Counted from the first letter of the stretch, positions 35,781 through 45,195 are shown. The stretch is DNA of 45,613 nucleotides from Pirellulales bacterium (GCA_035499655.1 DATJYL010000222.1:1-45613); one strand, 5' to 3'. The notes: a model not told the origin generated them from the letters alone. Numbers and translations are program-made.

Positions 35781-36836
35781 TTAACGCCTGGCTACAACAA
35801 CTTCTTTTCGGCCGGATGATCCTGATGATGTTGCAGCTTTGGTTGTTGGCGCTGATGCTGACGCATTCTCGGCATTTTGGCGTCCCAAGAATCCACGCAC
35901 TGTTTCCGGCGACAAAAATGCCAGGTTCGCCACCAGCATGATGACGGCAAAGCTCACCGACCCGCCAATTAGCGCCAATCCGGCCCACATGAAAACGCCC
36001 AAGACCAGCAAAATAGGCCGGGCTAGCGAGTTCCAAATCAAAAACACAAAGCACAATTCGTAAATCACAATGCCGTGCGTGAATAGGTTGACCATGTATT
36101 CAAACGCCAGGCCTATGCGACTCAAACCCGTGAGATCGACCAGGCGAGATTCAGGCCGGGCCATCAGCCACCAGACGGCCGTGCCTTGCCACCAGGTTCC
36201 CCCCTGCAATTGTGCGATGAGCATGGCGGCGTAAATCATGGTCAAATGCACCTGCATCAGGCGAATCGCGACCGTGGCGGCGCTGGACCAATAAATGTTG
36301 GCGTCGGCGGAATTGAGCGCTGGCCGTTCGCGCTGTTGTTTTTTACGGCGCAGCCAACCGTCGATCGAAAAATTTGCTCCCGACGGCCCCAGGCACAAAT
36401 AGAACATTAACAGGGGCAAAATATCGTCCACCGTCCGCGAAAGCATGGGAGCTCGGTGGATGAACGACAGCACAAACACCAGCGACGCAATGGTGGCAAT
36501 CCGGCTAAACAGCCCGAACAACATCATCGCCAAGGCCGCAATGCCCAAGCCGTACACCAACCACAATTGCGAGGCCGAGTTGACGTAATCCAACAGCGAG
36601 ATGGCATATCGCGACTCCGATGCATTGCGCACTTGCAACGCCAAGTCGAGCGAGAACAGGCCGTTGGGGCCAAACCAATACTGCAAATCGGTCAGCAGGC
36701 TCAAGTACCACCATAATGCCACCAGCGCCGTCAACACCCGGATCAGCGACAACACGATGGCATCGCTCGGCGTGAACCAAAATCGGGTCCAGCCGGCTCC
36801 GAATCGGCTACCTACAGTTCGAATATAATTGCCCAT
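35781..36836 (-). CDS. HTTM domain (vitamin K carboxylase-like) membrane protein
   Basis: 351-aa polytopic protein with about eight hydrophobic helices. Segments such as RVLTALVALWWYL, LTDLQYWFGPNGLFSLD, HRAPMLSRTVDDILPLLMFY and QVHLTMIYAAMLIAQL match the HTTM (horizontally transferred transmembrane) domain, related to gamma-carboxylase. The C-terminal tail is basic and Ser/Ala-rich. The 300-aa partner gene lies 42 bp upstream on the same strand, so co-transcription is likely. It converges with the Old Yellow Enzyme gene, 13 bp apart. Bacterial HTTM function is not established. Confidence 0.82.
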   Translation of the reverse strand: MGNYIRTVGSRFGAGWTRFWFTPSDAIVLSLIRVLTALVALWWYLSLLTDLQYWFGPNGLFSLDLALQVRNASESRYAISLLDYVNSASQLWLVYGLGIAALAMMLFGLFSRIATIASLVFVLSFIHRAPMLSRTVDDILPLLMFYLCLGPSGANFSIDGWLRRKKQQRERPALNSADANIYWSSAATVAIRLMQVHLTMIYAAMLIAQLQGGTWWQGTAVWWLMARPESRLVDLTGLSRIGLAFEYMVNLFTHGIVIYELCFVFLIWNSLARPILLVLGVFMWAGLALIGGSVSFAVIMLVANLAFLSPETVRGFLGRQNAENASASAPTTKAATSSGSSGRKEVVVARR

Positions 36837-36878
36837 GGCAAATCAGGCGTGGTAATGTGCGGTGGTGGTCGGCAGATT

Positions 36879-37781
36879 TTATTTTGTTTTTTCCGGCAAA
36901 GGGGGCGCATCGTTGAAATCTCCCGGCAGCGGCAGCACGGTTTTATGAGCTGGGCTGCCGGTATTTGACGATCCATTGCTTGCCGGCGGGCTGGGCGCCG
37001 TGTCGTCGGGTGTTTGCGGATTATTGGCGGGTTGGTTCTGGCTGCGGTTGCGGCCACGCGGTCCGGTGACGGGAGCGACATCACGGGCCGCTTCGCCTAG
37101 ATCGTGAACTTCGGCTTCGCCCAGGCTGTTGAGCGTTACCGTGCCGGCATAGAGATCGGCGAAGGTGCGCTTGTTATAAGGATCGTGGAGCCCTGGATCG
37201 TCGGCCTTGGCATCCTCGATGGACAATGGCTGATGTCGGCGAATTTGAACGCGGACTTCTTTCGCGCCGCTTTGCTGCAACAAATCTTCCCCAATTTTCG
37301 TCAGCAGCGTCTTATCTGGGGAATCGCCATAGAAGGGAACCGCCAATTGCCGGACCAACGCTTCGTACCGTTCGCGCTGTTCGCCGTGGGAATCGGCCGG
37401 AGGAAAGTTTCGCTGCTCGGTATGGCCGTCCGGGAAAGTTAAAATCAGTTCGACCGTATGGTCGGCATCGGTGTAATCGCCGTAAGTCAACCAATAGTTG
37501 TGGGGCGTATCGAGCCACATGGCATACATGTATTGCGCGAGCAGCGGGGTCGATTTCAACGCCGTGAACAACCTCGAGTTGTATGGCGAATCGACATCGA
37601 CCGTTTGCGGCGAGGGCAACGCCGGAGCGTTAGGATTGGTCGTCAGCGCCAACGCCACACCGAACAAATGGAACAGCAGAAACAACGTGACCAGGGCCCG
37701 CACCGTTTCGCCAGGCATTTTTGCGGCCGCGGACGGCGAGGCGGTGTTCGCAGCGGAAAGGGAGGACGGGGAGTTGCTCAT
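36879..37781 (-). CDS. Single-span membrane partner of the HTTM protein
   Basis: 300-aa protein with a short N-terminal cytoplasmic Ser/Ala segment, one membrane helix at about 27-47 (VRALVTLFLLFHLFGVALAL), and a soluble external domain: YMYAMWLDTPHNYWLTYGD (about 85-103), HTVELILTFPDGHTEQRNFP, RYEALVRQLA, and a proline/asparagine-rich disordered C-terminus. The layout is typical of a conserved planctomycete hypothetical next to HTTM genes. Same strand, upstream of HTTM with 42-bp spacing. It may be a substrate or accessory factor of the HTTM protein; this is inference. Confidence 0.72.
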   Translation of the reverse strand: MSNSPSSLSAANTASPSAAAKMPGETVRALVTLFLLFHLFGVALALTTNPNAPALPSPQTVDVDSPYNSRLFTALKSTPLLAQYMYAMWLDTPHNYWLTYGDYTDADHTVELILTFPDGHTEQRNFPPADSHGEQRERYEALVRQLAVPFYGDSPDKTLLTKIGEDLLQQSGAKEVRVQIRRHQPLSIEDAKADDPGLHDPYNKRTFADLYAGTVTLNSLGEAEVHDLGEAARDVAPVTGPRGRNRSQNQPANNPQTPDDTAPSPPASNGSSNTGSPAHKTVLPLPGDFNDAPPLPEKTK

Positions 37782-38011
37782 CGCATCACTTCAGGAGGGT
37801 GTGCGGCGCAATTGCAGGTTCCGCCACGATGTTGTGCATCGGCGGCCTGAAACCGGCGCCTCGAATATGCCTTCTTCGCTTCGCGCAAGCCGTAAAGCCT
37901 GCACTCCGCTTACAGACAGCATGCCGCGCGCCGTCCGCACATTCCACATGCTACACTTTTTACGCGGCGTTTTCATCGGGTGATATTTAGTTTTTTCACG
38001 GTGAAGAAATC
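37782..38011. promoter_or_regulatory. Divergent promoter region
   Basis: The 230-bp gap between divergent genes has no clear gene. Near 37980-38011 lies AT-rich sequence (GATATTTAGTTTTTTC) ahead of the beta-helix protein start. Confidence 0.4.
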
Positions 38012-38974
38012 ATGATGCTCCATCGAATTGGGCTCGCCGGGGGATTACTACCGCTGGTACTGTCCTTTGGGGCCGTGTGCTTGGCAACGGCCACGGCCGC
38101 AGCGCGCGAAATTTACGTGAACAACGTCGCCGGCAACGACATTTTGGATGGAGCTGCCCCCAACAGTGTGAATCCCGGCCAGGGGCCGTTTCGGACCATT
38201 GCCAAAGCACTGCGGGTAGCGTCGGCGGGGGACCACATTATCCTGGCCAATGTCGGGCAGCCATATAAAGAAAGCGTCAGTCTGGTCGGCAGCCGGCACA
38301 GCGGCACGGCCTATCAACCGTTCACCCTCGAAGGCAACGGAGCGGTGCTCGATGGAACACGGCCCGTGCCGCAAAATGCCTGGGAATGGGTCGCTGGCGA
38401 CGTATTCCGCTTCCAACCGGAAGAAAAGCAATTCCAGCAACTGTTTCTCGACGGCGCGCCGCTGGTACGCCGCACGGCATCGGATTCCAACCCGGCTTCG
38501 AATCACCAAGTGCCGGCTTTGGAACCAAAACAATGGGCGCTGGTCGATGGCTGGATTTACTTTCGCGTAGAACCGGTTTCGCTTCCGCAAAGTTACGCGC
38601 TGACATACGCAACCCTGCCCGCTGGCCTGACGCTTTATAAGGTCGAAAACGTCGTGATCAGCAATTTGACGATTCAAGGTTTCCGGACTGACGGCGTTTA
38701 TCTGCACGATGTTGCTGGCCCGTGCGCGCTGGTGGGATTGAACTGCCGCTGGAACGGACGTTGCGGGGTCGCCGTGGAAGGCGTCTCGCAAATGCAGTTG
38801 ATTTCCTGCACGCTGGAAGGCAACGGCCAGCGTCAACTGCTTTTGAACGGCTACAGCGATGTTGATTTGAGCAATTCGCACGTCTCAGGCAACGGAACCA
38901 CCGCCTGGCAGCTGGGAAAGAATGCCCATCTATATGTCGACGGCCAACCAGCGGAACCCGACGGAGCGAAATAA
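38012..38974 (+). CDS. Exported right-handed beta-helix protein
   Basis: 320-aa predicted secreted protein with a signal peptide up to about residue 31 (ending AAA). IYVNNVAGNDILDG, then GPFRTIAKALRVASAGDHIIL, written here as GPFRTIAKAL and AGDHIIL, is the standard opening of parallel beta-helix repeat proteins. Later rungs are seen at NVVISNLTIQGFRTDGVYL and CTLEGNGQRQLLLNGYSD. Such proteins often bind or cut polysaccharides. No catalytic residues are identifiable and the helix is short, so enzymatic activity is unsupported. It converges with the LPG synthase-like gene, 8 bp apart. Either of two adjacent ATGs may be used. Confidence 0.83.
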   Translation: MMLHRIGLAGGLLPLVLSFGAVCLATATAAAREIYVNNVAGNDILDGAAPNSVNPGQGPFRTIAKALRVASAGDHIILANVGQPYKESVSLVGSRHSGTAYQPFTLEGNGAVLDGTRPVPQNAWEWVAGDVFRFQPEEKQFQQLFLDGAPLVRRTASDSNPASNHQVPALEPKQWALVDGWIYFRVEPVSLPQSYALTYATLPAGLTLYKVENVVISNLTIQGFRTDGVYLHDVAGPCALVGLNCRWNGRCGVAVEGVSQMQLISCTLEGNGQRQLLLNGYSDVDLSNSHVSGNGTTAWQLGKNAHLYVDGQPAEPDGAK

Positions 38975-38982
38975 CCGGTGAT

Positions 38983-40035
38983 TCACGTCGAAGCAGCCGG
39001 TTTGCCGACTTCCGCGGCATGCTGTTCTTCGGCAATTTCCTCTTCCGCCTCATGTATCATGGCCGATACTTCGCGCCGGTTTACGAAGAAAATGACAGCC
39101 CCCACAATCGCAATTACAATCGTCACCAAACGGTAGCCTAACGACACGATAAATCCAGCGCCGGCGATCGCGGCGGTTCCCATCAATTGGTGATACATCA
39201 ATTCCACCAGCCACTCGAACGTGCCCAGTCCGTTGGGCGCCAGCGGCAATACACCGGTGATCATCGCCATCGGAACCACCACCAAATTTTCCCCCAGCGA
39301 GGGCGCATCGCTGAGCAATCCGCGGGCGATGAGCCAAAAGCTAATTGCATACATCACCTGGGCAAAAATGGTCAGTGCGACGGCAAAAGGCAATACCGAC
39401 CAATGCCGGTAATACATTCTCGTCGCCCGATTTAACCGCTCGACAAATGGGCCCACCCGCGGCAAGCCGTGCAGCCAGCGCGAAACCGGCCCTTGCGAGA
39501 AACCCGGCATTGCCGAAACCGCCAACAGCAGCGTGCTGATGCCGGCGCACCAAAATATCACGCGGCAGGCCAAGCGCACATCGGCCGAATCAAAATGCCA
39601 CATGCCTGTGAACAAAATGGCGCCAGACGCCAGCAGAAACAATCCGTACAGGCCGACTATCCGATCGACCAACACCGTTAACGCGGCCTCGGTACGACGG
39701 CCCGGTTGCTCACGAATTAAGAACCCCACTTTAACCAAATCGCCGCCGACACCGCCGGGCAGCACGAAATTATACAAATAGCCCAAAAAACCCAAGCGAA
39801 TGGTGTCACGCAGCCTCAGTGGCAAACTGACCGCGCGCACTAAAAAATACCACCGTAAAATGGTGACAAGCGTGGCCAAAAAACAAACCAACGTCGCCAG
39901 GGCCAGTAAATCCCAATGCTTGGGCTCGTCCCACAATTGTGAGAAACTTTTGTCGCGAACGACGACGCTGACCAGCCAGGCGATAATCGCCGCCGGAATG
40001 CCCCACCGCAACAAATTCCAAAGCAGTTTTTTCAA
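38983..40035 (-). CDS. Lysylphosphatidylglycerol synthase TM-region (UPF0104-like) protein
   Basis: 350-aa polytopic membrane protein of the AglD/UPF0104 flippase-like family. The conserved block YNFVLPGGVGGDLVKVGFL (about 88-106) and roughly eight hydrophobic helices (for example ALATLVCFLATLVTILRW and LGYRLVTIVIAIVGAVIFF) fit. The C-terminal soluble aminoacyltransferase domain of MprF is missing, as in many members. Members may flip or modify lipids; not proven here. Glu/Ala-rich cytosolic tail. Start ATG 40035. Confidence 0.88.
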   Translation of the reverse strand: MKKLLWNLLRWGIPAAIIAWLVSVVVRDKSFSQLWDEPKHWDLLALATLVCFLATLVTILRWYFLVRAVSLPLRLRDTIRLGFLGYLYNFVLPGGVGGDLVKVGFLIREQPGRRTEAALTVLVDRIVGLYGLFLLASGAILFTGMWHFDSADVRLACRVIFWCAGISTLLLAVSAMPGFSQGPVSRWLHGLPRVGPFVERLNRATRMYYRHWSVLPFAVALTIFAQVMYAISFWLIARGLLSDAPSLGENLVVVPMAMITGVLPLAPNGLGTFEWLVELMYHQLMGTAAIAGAGFIVSLGYRLVTIVIAIVGAVIFFVNRREVSAMIHEAEEEIAEEQHAAEVGKPAAST

Positions 40036-40168
40036 ACGATTGATACCTGAGCAGTGTTTGAGAGGCGGCCTTCCGCCGTTGACAATCGGCCAGCCAGTCG
40101 ATTACTGTTTGTAGTTTGCCCTGAAGGCCAGACGATTTTACTTTCCACCAGATTCCCGCGAAATACCA

Positions 40169-40241
<73 letters not shown>

Positions 40242-40391
40242 TTTTCGACCCATTACGTTTGCTAGGTCACGGTGAAATATGTGAGCCGCCGCCGGACGGG
40301 CCCATCTGGCTGACTTTCGACACACTTATCTTATGGCGTGAGCTAAACTTGCGAGGAACGTTTTTCCCTCGCAATCTGTTTTTCAACGCTC

Positions 40392-41495
40392 ATGCCAGAC
40401 AGCGTCCCCGCCAGTAGTTTTGCGCGTGTTTCGCCAGGCGCCGCACGGAGCGTGCTGCTGGTGAGCCTCGCAGTGATTGTTTCGTTCGTGGCGATTAGTT
40501 TGTCGCCGCTGGCCGGCGGATTTGTCAGCCAGCATCCCACCGGCCCGGGCGACGTCCCCCTGTACCTGGCCGAAATACAACGCATTTCGCACGGCGAAGG
40601 ATATTACGAAGCCGCCAGCCACGAGCTGCACGCCCGCGGTTATCCGACGCTTAGCACGTTCAACTGGCGCACGCCGCTGCCCATGTGGCTGCTGGGAAAG
40701 CTCCCCAACCAAACCGCCGGCAGGTTGTTAATTGGTGGATTGGCGCTTTTACTGCTGGTGTTGGCTGTGATCATGGTAGCGCGCGATGGTGGCATTCTGC
40801 GCGCGCTGGGTTGCGGATTGATGATGTCCGGCGCGCTATTGCCCGGTTGGTTGGAACAAATTTACGTGATGCCTGTAGTGTGGGGCGGCATCTTGATTTG
40901 TCTTTCGATATGCGCGTATGGTTTGGATCGGCCCGGCTGGGGCGTGGCCTTTGGATTAGCGGCCGTGGTGCTGCGCGAATTGGCGGCGTCTTACTGCGTG
41001 ATTTGTTTGCTGCTGGCCCTGTACGACAGGCGCTGGCGCGAAGCGCTGGCGTGGGTCATCGGGCTGGCGGCATTTTTGGCGTTTTACGCCTGGCATGCCC
41101 TTCACGTGATGACGCTGGTTCAGCCCGGTGATCACGCCCATACCACCAGTTGGCTGCAATTCGGCGGCGCATCGTTTGTGATTGCCATCGCCCAAATGAA
41201 TGCGTATCTATTGCTGTTGCCGCAATGGGTGAGTGCCATTTATTTGCCGCTGGCCATGTTGGGCTTTGCCGGCTGGAATACCGCGACGGGCCGCCGCGCC
41301 GGACTAACGGCTTGCGGGTTCGTGATTTTTTTCGCGTTCATTGGGCAGCCGTTCAATCAGTATTGGGGATCGTTGATCGCGCCGCTGTTGACACTGGGCG
41401 CCGCCCAAGCGCCGACGGCCATTTCCGATTTGTTTCGTCGCAGCCGCAGTTTGGAATGTGACCAAGCAGCCACACTGGCCAGCGCGAATATCTAA
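40392..41495 (+). CDS. Polytopic membrane protein of unknown function
   Basis: 367-aa protein with about nine to ten hydrophobic helices after a short N-terminal cytosolic segment. The loop GEGYYEAASHELHARGYPT with LSTFNWRTPLPMWL resembles the first external loop of GT-C-type glycosyltransferases and related membrane proteins. However, no clear DD/DE catalytic pair or known motif was found, so I leave it unnamed. It sits between tRNA-Ala and tRNA-Lys. Confidence 0.7.
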   Translation: MPDSVPASSFARVSPGAARSVLLVSLAVIVSFVAISLSPLAGGFVSQHPTGPGDVPLYLAEIQRISHGEGYYEAASHELHARGYPTLSTFNWRTPLPMWLLGKLPNQTAGRLLIGGLALLLLVLAVIMVARDGGILRALGCGLMMSGALLPGWLEQIYVMPVVWGGILICLSICAYGLDRPGWGVAFGLAAVVLRELAASYCVICLLLALYDRRWREALAWVIGLAAFLAFYAWHALHVMTLVQPGDHAHTTSWLQFGGASFVIAIAQMNAYLLLLPQWVSAIYLPLAMLGFAGWNTATGRRAGLTACGFVIFFAFIGQPFNQYWGSLIAPLLTLGAAQAPTAISDLFRRSRSLECDQAATLASANI

Positions 41496-41587
41496 TTTCT
41501 CACGGTTGTCAAGCGAACTGGAACAGCGGCTTACCCAACGGCATCTTTCTCAGCCGAGTTCGACCTGCTACAGTAGAACGCTTGCTG

Positions 41588-41661
<74 letters not shown>

Positions 41662-41733
41662 CTGATAGTTAAACACGGCTGAAATCACCACTTAGATTAC
41701 CTGTCGATGGTCGGCAGTGTGGCCCGTAAGTTC

Positions 41734-41763
41734 CCGAATAACCCGGTAGACTACCGGATTCGG
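41734..41763. promoter_or_regulatory. Strong inverted repeat in the integrase leader
   Basis: CCGAAT and ATTCGG flank CCGGTAG-A-CTACCGG; 13 base pairs can form with a 3-base bulge. Downstream sequence TCTTTTA and the CGGAG ribosome site (41771-41775) follow at once. It may be an operator, a recombinase arm site, or an attenuating terminator before the integrase start at 41785. Confidence 0.7.
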
Positions 41764-41784
41764 TCTTTTACGGAGTTACACGCT

Positions 41785-43026
41785 ATGACCACTCAATCTC
41801 TTCCACGCGTTCCCACGTATCGTCGCCACAAGCCCACTGGCCAAGCTGTTGTCACCCTGGACGGACACGACATTTATTTGGGCAAGTGGAACGCTACAGC
41901 GAGCCGTCAAGAGTACGATCGGCTAATCGGCGAATGGTTATCCGCTGGCCGTCGATTGCCCCGTGCCGCTGCGTCGCACGATACCACGATCATTGAATTG
42001 GCTGCCAGCTATTGGCGATTCGCCCAAGGTTACTATCGGAAAGACGGGAAACCGACGCGCTCTCTGGAGCGGGTCCGCCTTGCGCTAAAGGTGCTGCGGC
42101 AACTATACGGTCCAACTTGTGCCGGCGATTTTGGTCCCCTCGCCCTACAAGCAATTCAGCAGCGTTTCGTCAGGGAAGGGAAAGCCCGACCTTACGTCAA
42201 CTGCTTAATCGAAGAAATAAAGCGCGTGTTCAAGTGGGGTGTATCGCAAGAGTTGGTCCCAGCTTTGGTTTTCCAAGCCCTGGCCACGGTCCCAGGTTTG
42301 CGCAAAGGCAGAACCGACGCTCCGGAGCCGCAGCCGATCGGTCCGGTTGCAGCGGCGGTAGTCGATGCCACACTGCCCCATTTGCCACCCGTTGTCCGCG
42401 AAATGGTTCGTTTCCAATCGCTGACCGGCTGTCGACCGGGTGAAGTTTGTATTCTGCGCCCATGCGACATAGATCGTTCCGGCGACGTGTGGGCTTATCG
42501 CCCATCGACTCACAAAACTGAGCACCACAGCCGTCAACGGGTAATTTTCATTGGCCCACAGGCACAAGAGATTCTGCGGCCCTACTTGCTCCGTAATGCC
42601 GAAGCGTATTGTTTTGCGCCGGCCGATTCGGAACGTAAACGGCTGGATGCGCGCCACGAAATGCGCAAAACACCCCTTTCCTGCGGCAACCGGCCGGGCA
42701 CAAATCGCAAGCGCCGCAGGAAGATTGCACTTGGCGAGCGGTACGATACAAATGCGTACGCAAAGTGTGTTCGTCGTGCGTCTGACCTTGCCGATCGAAA
42801 AGGCCGCCAGCAAGCCCGCGACGCCGACCCCAATGTGAAAGATGATCGGATTATTCCGCGATGGTCCCCGAATCAACTGCGCCACAGCAAAGCCACTGAG
42901 GTGCGCCGGCGTTTCGGTTTGGAAGCCGTGCAAGTGGTGTTGGGTCACGCCAAGGCTGACGTGTCGCAAATCTACGCCGAACGCGACCTGGGCTTGGCGG
43001 AGCGCATCATGCGGGAAGTTGGATGA
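41785..43026 (+). CDS. Tyrosine recombinase / integrase
   Basis: 413-aa phage-type integrase. The N-terminal part (1-65) is an arm-binding-like region with YLGKWNATASRQEYD. A SAM-like core-binding domain spans about 66-160. Catalytic residues are R217 (GCRPGEV), K244 (THKTEHH), R366 in NQLRHSKATE, H388 (VLGHAK) and Y397 (SQIYAERD). The position two before LR, usually His in HxLR, is Asn363, so box II is altered. A basic/cysteine insert lies at about 280-350. The ATG at 41785 has CGGAG upstream. It lies next to tRNA-Lys in the orientation of an integrated element. Confidence 0.93.
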   Translation: MTTQSLPRVPTYRRHKPTGQAVVTLDGHDIYLGKWNATASRQEYDRLIGEWLSAGRRLPRAAASHDTTIIELAASYWRFAQGYYRKDGKPTRSLERVRLALKVLRQLYGPTCAGDFGPLALQAIQQRFVREGKARPYVNCLIEEIKRVFKWGVSQELVPALVFQALATVPGLRKGRTDAPEPQPIGPVAAAVVDATLPHLPPVVREMVRFQSLTGCRPGEVCILRPCDIDRSGDVWAYRPSTHKTEHHSRQRVIFIGPQAQEILRPYLLRNAEAYCFAPADSERKRLDARHEMRKTPLSCGNRPGTNRKRRRKIALGERYDTNAYAKCVRRASDLADRKGRQQARDADPNVKDDRIIPRWSPNQLRHSKATEVRRRFGLEAVQVVLGHAKADVSQIYAERDLGLAERIMREVG

Positions 43027-43318
43027 TGGCTGTAGCTCACCTACAATCAATCGCTGAGTGTTCGTACGGGCTGGGGCATGCAACGCATGGATCATCATCA
43101 ATCTCGCCGGGGAGTAATGCTTTGTGTAAAGCATTGGCAATCACTTATTCCATCGACGTAATCTTGACTTTGCGGCCCAAAATTCGATTAGGGCGACCGC
43201 CAAAATCTAAGTAAGCGGATTATAGCGATTTGTCCGCCACAGCCCCAGGCTGCCAGAAGCGAGCCACCGGGCGATTCTCGCCCTGGTCGATAGTGGCCAA
43301 TAAGGGGGGAAGAAGGTT
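43027..43318. repeat. Gap with two small inverted repeats
   Basis: The 292-bp gap holds AATGCTTT-gtgt-AAAGCATT (43116-43135) and GGGCGA-TTC-TCGCCC (43269-43283). The second lies 30 bp before the next ribosome site. No gene was recognised. The first may end or control integrase transcription, but there is no T-run. Confidence 0.6.
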
Positions 43319-44791
43319 ATGCTTATAAGAACTATGCGCAACATGATATTTAACACTATGCGTTGTTGCATTCTGCTGCTCGCAGTGTCGGTGGTGGCGA
43401 TAAGCTCCACGGCTAGTGCGCAGCAGCAATACATCCTAAAGACGCTTGTCTCGTTCGCAGGTTCGAACGGAGATAAGCCCCAAACGGATTTATTTATGGA
43501 TGCCAGCGGCAATCTGTTCGGGACAACGGTGTACGGCGGAGCGCATGATTACGGTACCGTGTTCGAGGTGACTAACCACACGCTCACCACCCTGGTCTCA
43601 TTTAATGGCTCGAATGGACAATCACCCGCCGCCGGTCTATCGGCTGATTCCAGCGGAAACCTATACGGGACGACAATGTTTGGAGGGGCACACAACGATG
43701 GTACTGTATTCGAAGTAGCCAATAACTCAAACCACACTCTGACCACTCTCGTTTCATTCGGTGGCACGAACGGATCACAACCCGAAACCATCCTGACAGC
43801 CGACTCTAGCGGCAATCTGTACGGGGCGACAGAAGGAGGCGGAACGAATGGCAACGGCACTGTGTTTAAAATGAGCAACAACATTAATCATACGCTGACC
43901 ACTTTAGTGAACTTCAACATCCGATCTACTGGACAAGGGTCCGCCGGTTTATTGGCTGACGCCGGCGGAAATCTTTATGGCCCGACGTGGTGGGGTACGA
44001 GTGCCTATGGCGCTGTGTTTAAGGTCGCCAACGATGCCAATCATACATTCAGTACCCTAGCCACATTCAATGGCACGAACGGGTATAAACCCACATCCAA
44101 TCTTGTCGCTGACGCTTATGGAAATCTGTATGGGACGACGGCTTTCGGCGGAGCAAATAACGACGGCACGGTGTTCGAGGTGGCCAATGATACAAATCAT
44201 ACACTCACCAACTTGGTTTCTTTTAATGGCACAAACGGGCAAACATCCGAAGGCCATCTTATTGCCGATGCCGCTGGTAATTTGTATGGAACGACAGGGT
44301 ACGGTGGGGCGAACGGCAACGGCACGGTGTTCGAGATAGCCAATAACGCCAACCACTCGCTCTACACTCTGTTCTCGTTTGCAAACTCCAACGGAACCAA
44401 TCCCGCAGGCGTAATCATGGATGCCAGCGGAAATCTGTTCGGGACAACGATATACGGCGGAGCAAATAACGAAGGCACGGTGTTCGAACTGTCCCCAATA
44501 CTCCTAGGAGATTTCAATTTCGATGGGCATGTCGATGCCGCCGACATTGCGGCAATGGAACAGACCTTGGCTAATCTGCCCTCTTACCAATCCGCTAACG
44601 GACTTTCCAACTCACAACTATTAGCCATTGGCGACATTAACGGAGATGGCGTATTCAACAACGCCGACTTACAAGCGTTTTTGGACTATCTCCAATCCGG
44701 TGGCGGCTCGACTAATCCTGTCCCCGAGCCGAGCACTTTTGTGCTGGCCGTCTTGGCGTTTGGGCTTTTCGTGGTGAGGCGGTTTGAGTAA
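43319..44791 (+). CDS. GloVer-repeat, dockerin-like, PEP-CTERM exported protein
   Basis: 490-aa protein. Signal peptide about 1-34 (ending ASA). Seven repeats carry GNLxGTT-like motifs at residues 64, 113, 165, 217, 268, 320 and 371, with period 49-52, plus GTVFEVAN and TLVSFNGTNG: the GloVer (TIGR03803-type) repeat. A dockerin-like pair of Ca-binding loops follows (DFNFDGHVDAADI at 398-410; DINGDGVFNNADL at 439-451). The end is a PEP-CTERM sorting tail: VPEPSTFVLAVLAF, then a basic VVRRFE, meaning sorting by an exosortase. GAAGG before ATG supports the start. It is likely surface-attached; the ligand is unknown. Confidence 0.93.
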   Translation: MLIRTMRNMIFNTMRCCILLLAVSVVAISSTASAQQQYILKTLVSFAGSNGDKPQTDLFMDASGNLFGTTVYGGAHDYGTVFEVTNHTLTTLVSFNGSNGQSPAAGLSADSSGNLYGTTMFGGAHNDGTVFEVANNSNHTLTTLVSFGGTNGSQPETILTADSSGNLYGATEGGGTNGNGTVFKMSNNINHTLTTLVNFNIRSTGQGSAGLLADAGGNLYGPTWWGTSAYGAVFKVANDANHTFSTLATFNGTNGYKPTSNLVADAYGNLYGTTAFGGANNDGTVFEVANDTNHTLTNLVSFNGTNGQTSEGHLIADAAGNLYGTTGYGGANGNGTVFEIANNANHSLYTLFSFANSNGTNPAGVIMDASGNLFGTTIYGGANNEGTVFELSPILLGDFNFDGHVDAADIAAMEQTLANLPSYQSANGLSNSQLLAIGDINGDGVFNNADLQAFLDYLQSGGGSTNPVPEPSTFVLAVLAFGLFVVRRFE

Positions 44792-44807
44792 GCGCCCATC
44801 GGCTACA

Positions 44808-45095
44808 ATGCAGAATATGGCTGATTCTCAAGACAAAGCGCCCTGGACGCCGACAATGCTCGCCCTCTTGGGCAAAATGCCTGATGGTAAATTGGCCAAG
44901 TGCGTCGGCTGTACACGCCAGGCTGTCGAACTGCGCCGCCGCAAGGCTGGCATCCCACCGCTGGTGCGAAAAGTCAAACCGGCCAAGTGGGGCGAAACCG
45001 AAGTGGGGTTGCTGAGGAATTATTTGGACGCCGAGATTGCTAAAATGACGGGGCGCACACTGGCAGAGATTAAGGCGAAGCGGCGGAAACTCTGA
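44808..45095 (+). CDS. Small HTH-like repeat protein
   Basis: 95-aa basic protein with two similar halves: WTPTMLALLGKMPDGKLAKC with AVELRRRKAGIP, and WGETEVGLLRNYLDAEIAKM with LAEIKAKRRKL. This W-x-LL-D-x-A-x-G-R-x-A-R-R-K pattern is the SANT/HTH-like style seen in small planctomycete DNA-binding proteins. The start could be ATG 44808 or 44817; no clear ribosome site. It lies 16 bp after the GloVer gene and may regulate the element or be a fragment of a larger DNA-binding protein. Confidence 0.6.
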   Translation: MQNMADSQDKAPWTPTMLALLGKMPDGKLAKCVGCTRQAVELRRRKAGIPPLVRKVKPAKWGETEVGLLRNYLDAEIAKMTGRTLAEIKAKRRKL

Positions 45096-45195
45096 TTGTG
45101 TCCTACGCCAAAGTGCTTGACTGAAACATTAGAAATTGCATAATCCCTAGCGCGCGGGGGTGCTTTTTAGCAATTCAATAAATCGGGGCACAACG

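Noticed and set aside
42205-43140. Minus-strand frame of 311 residues over the integrase
   Set aside because: The integrase has all catalytic motifs in its frame; the antisense frame has none.
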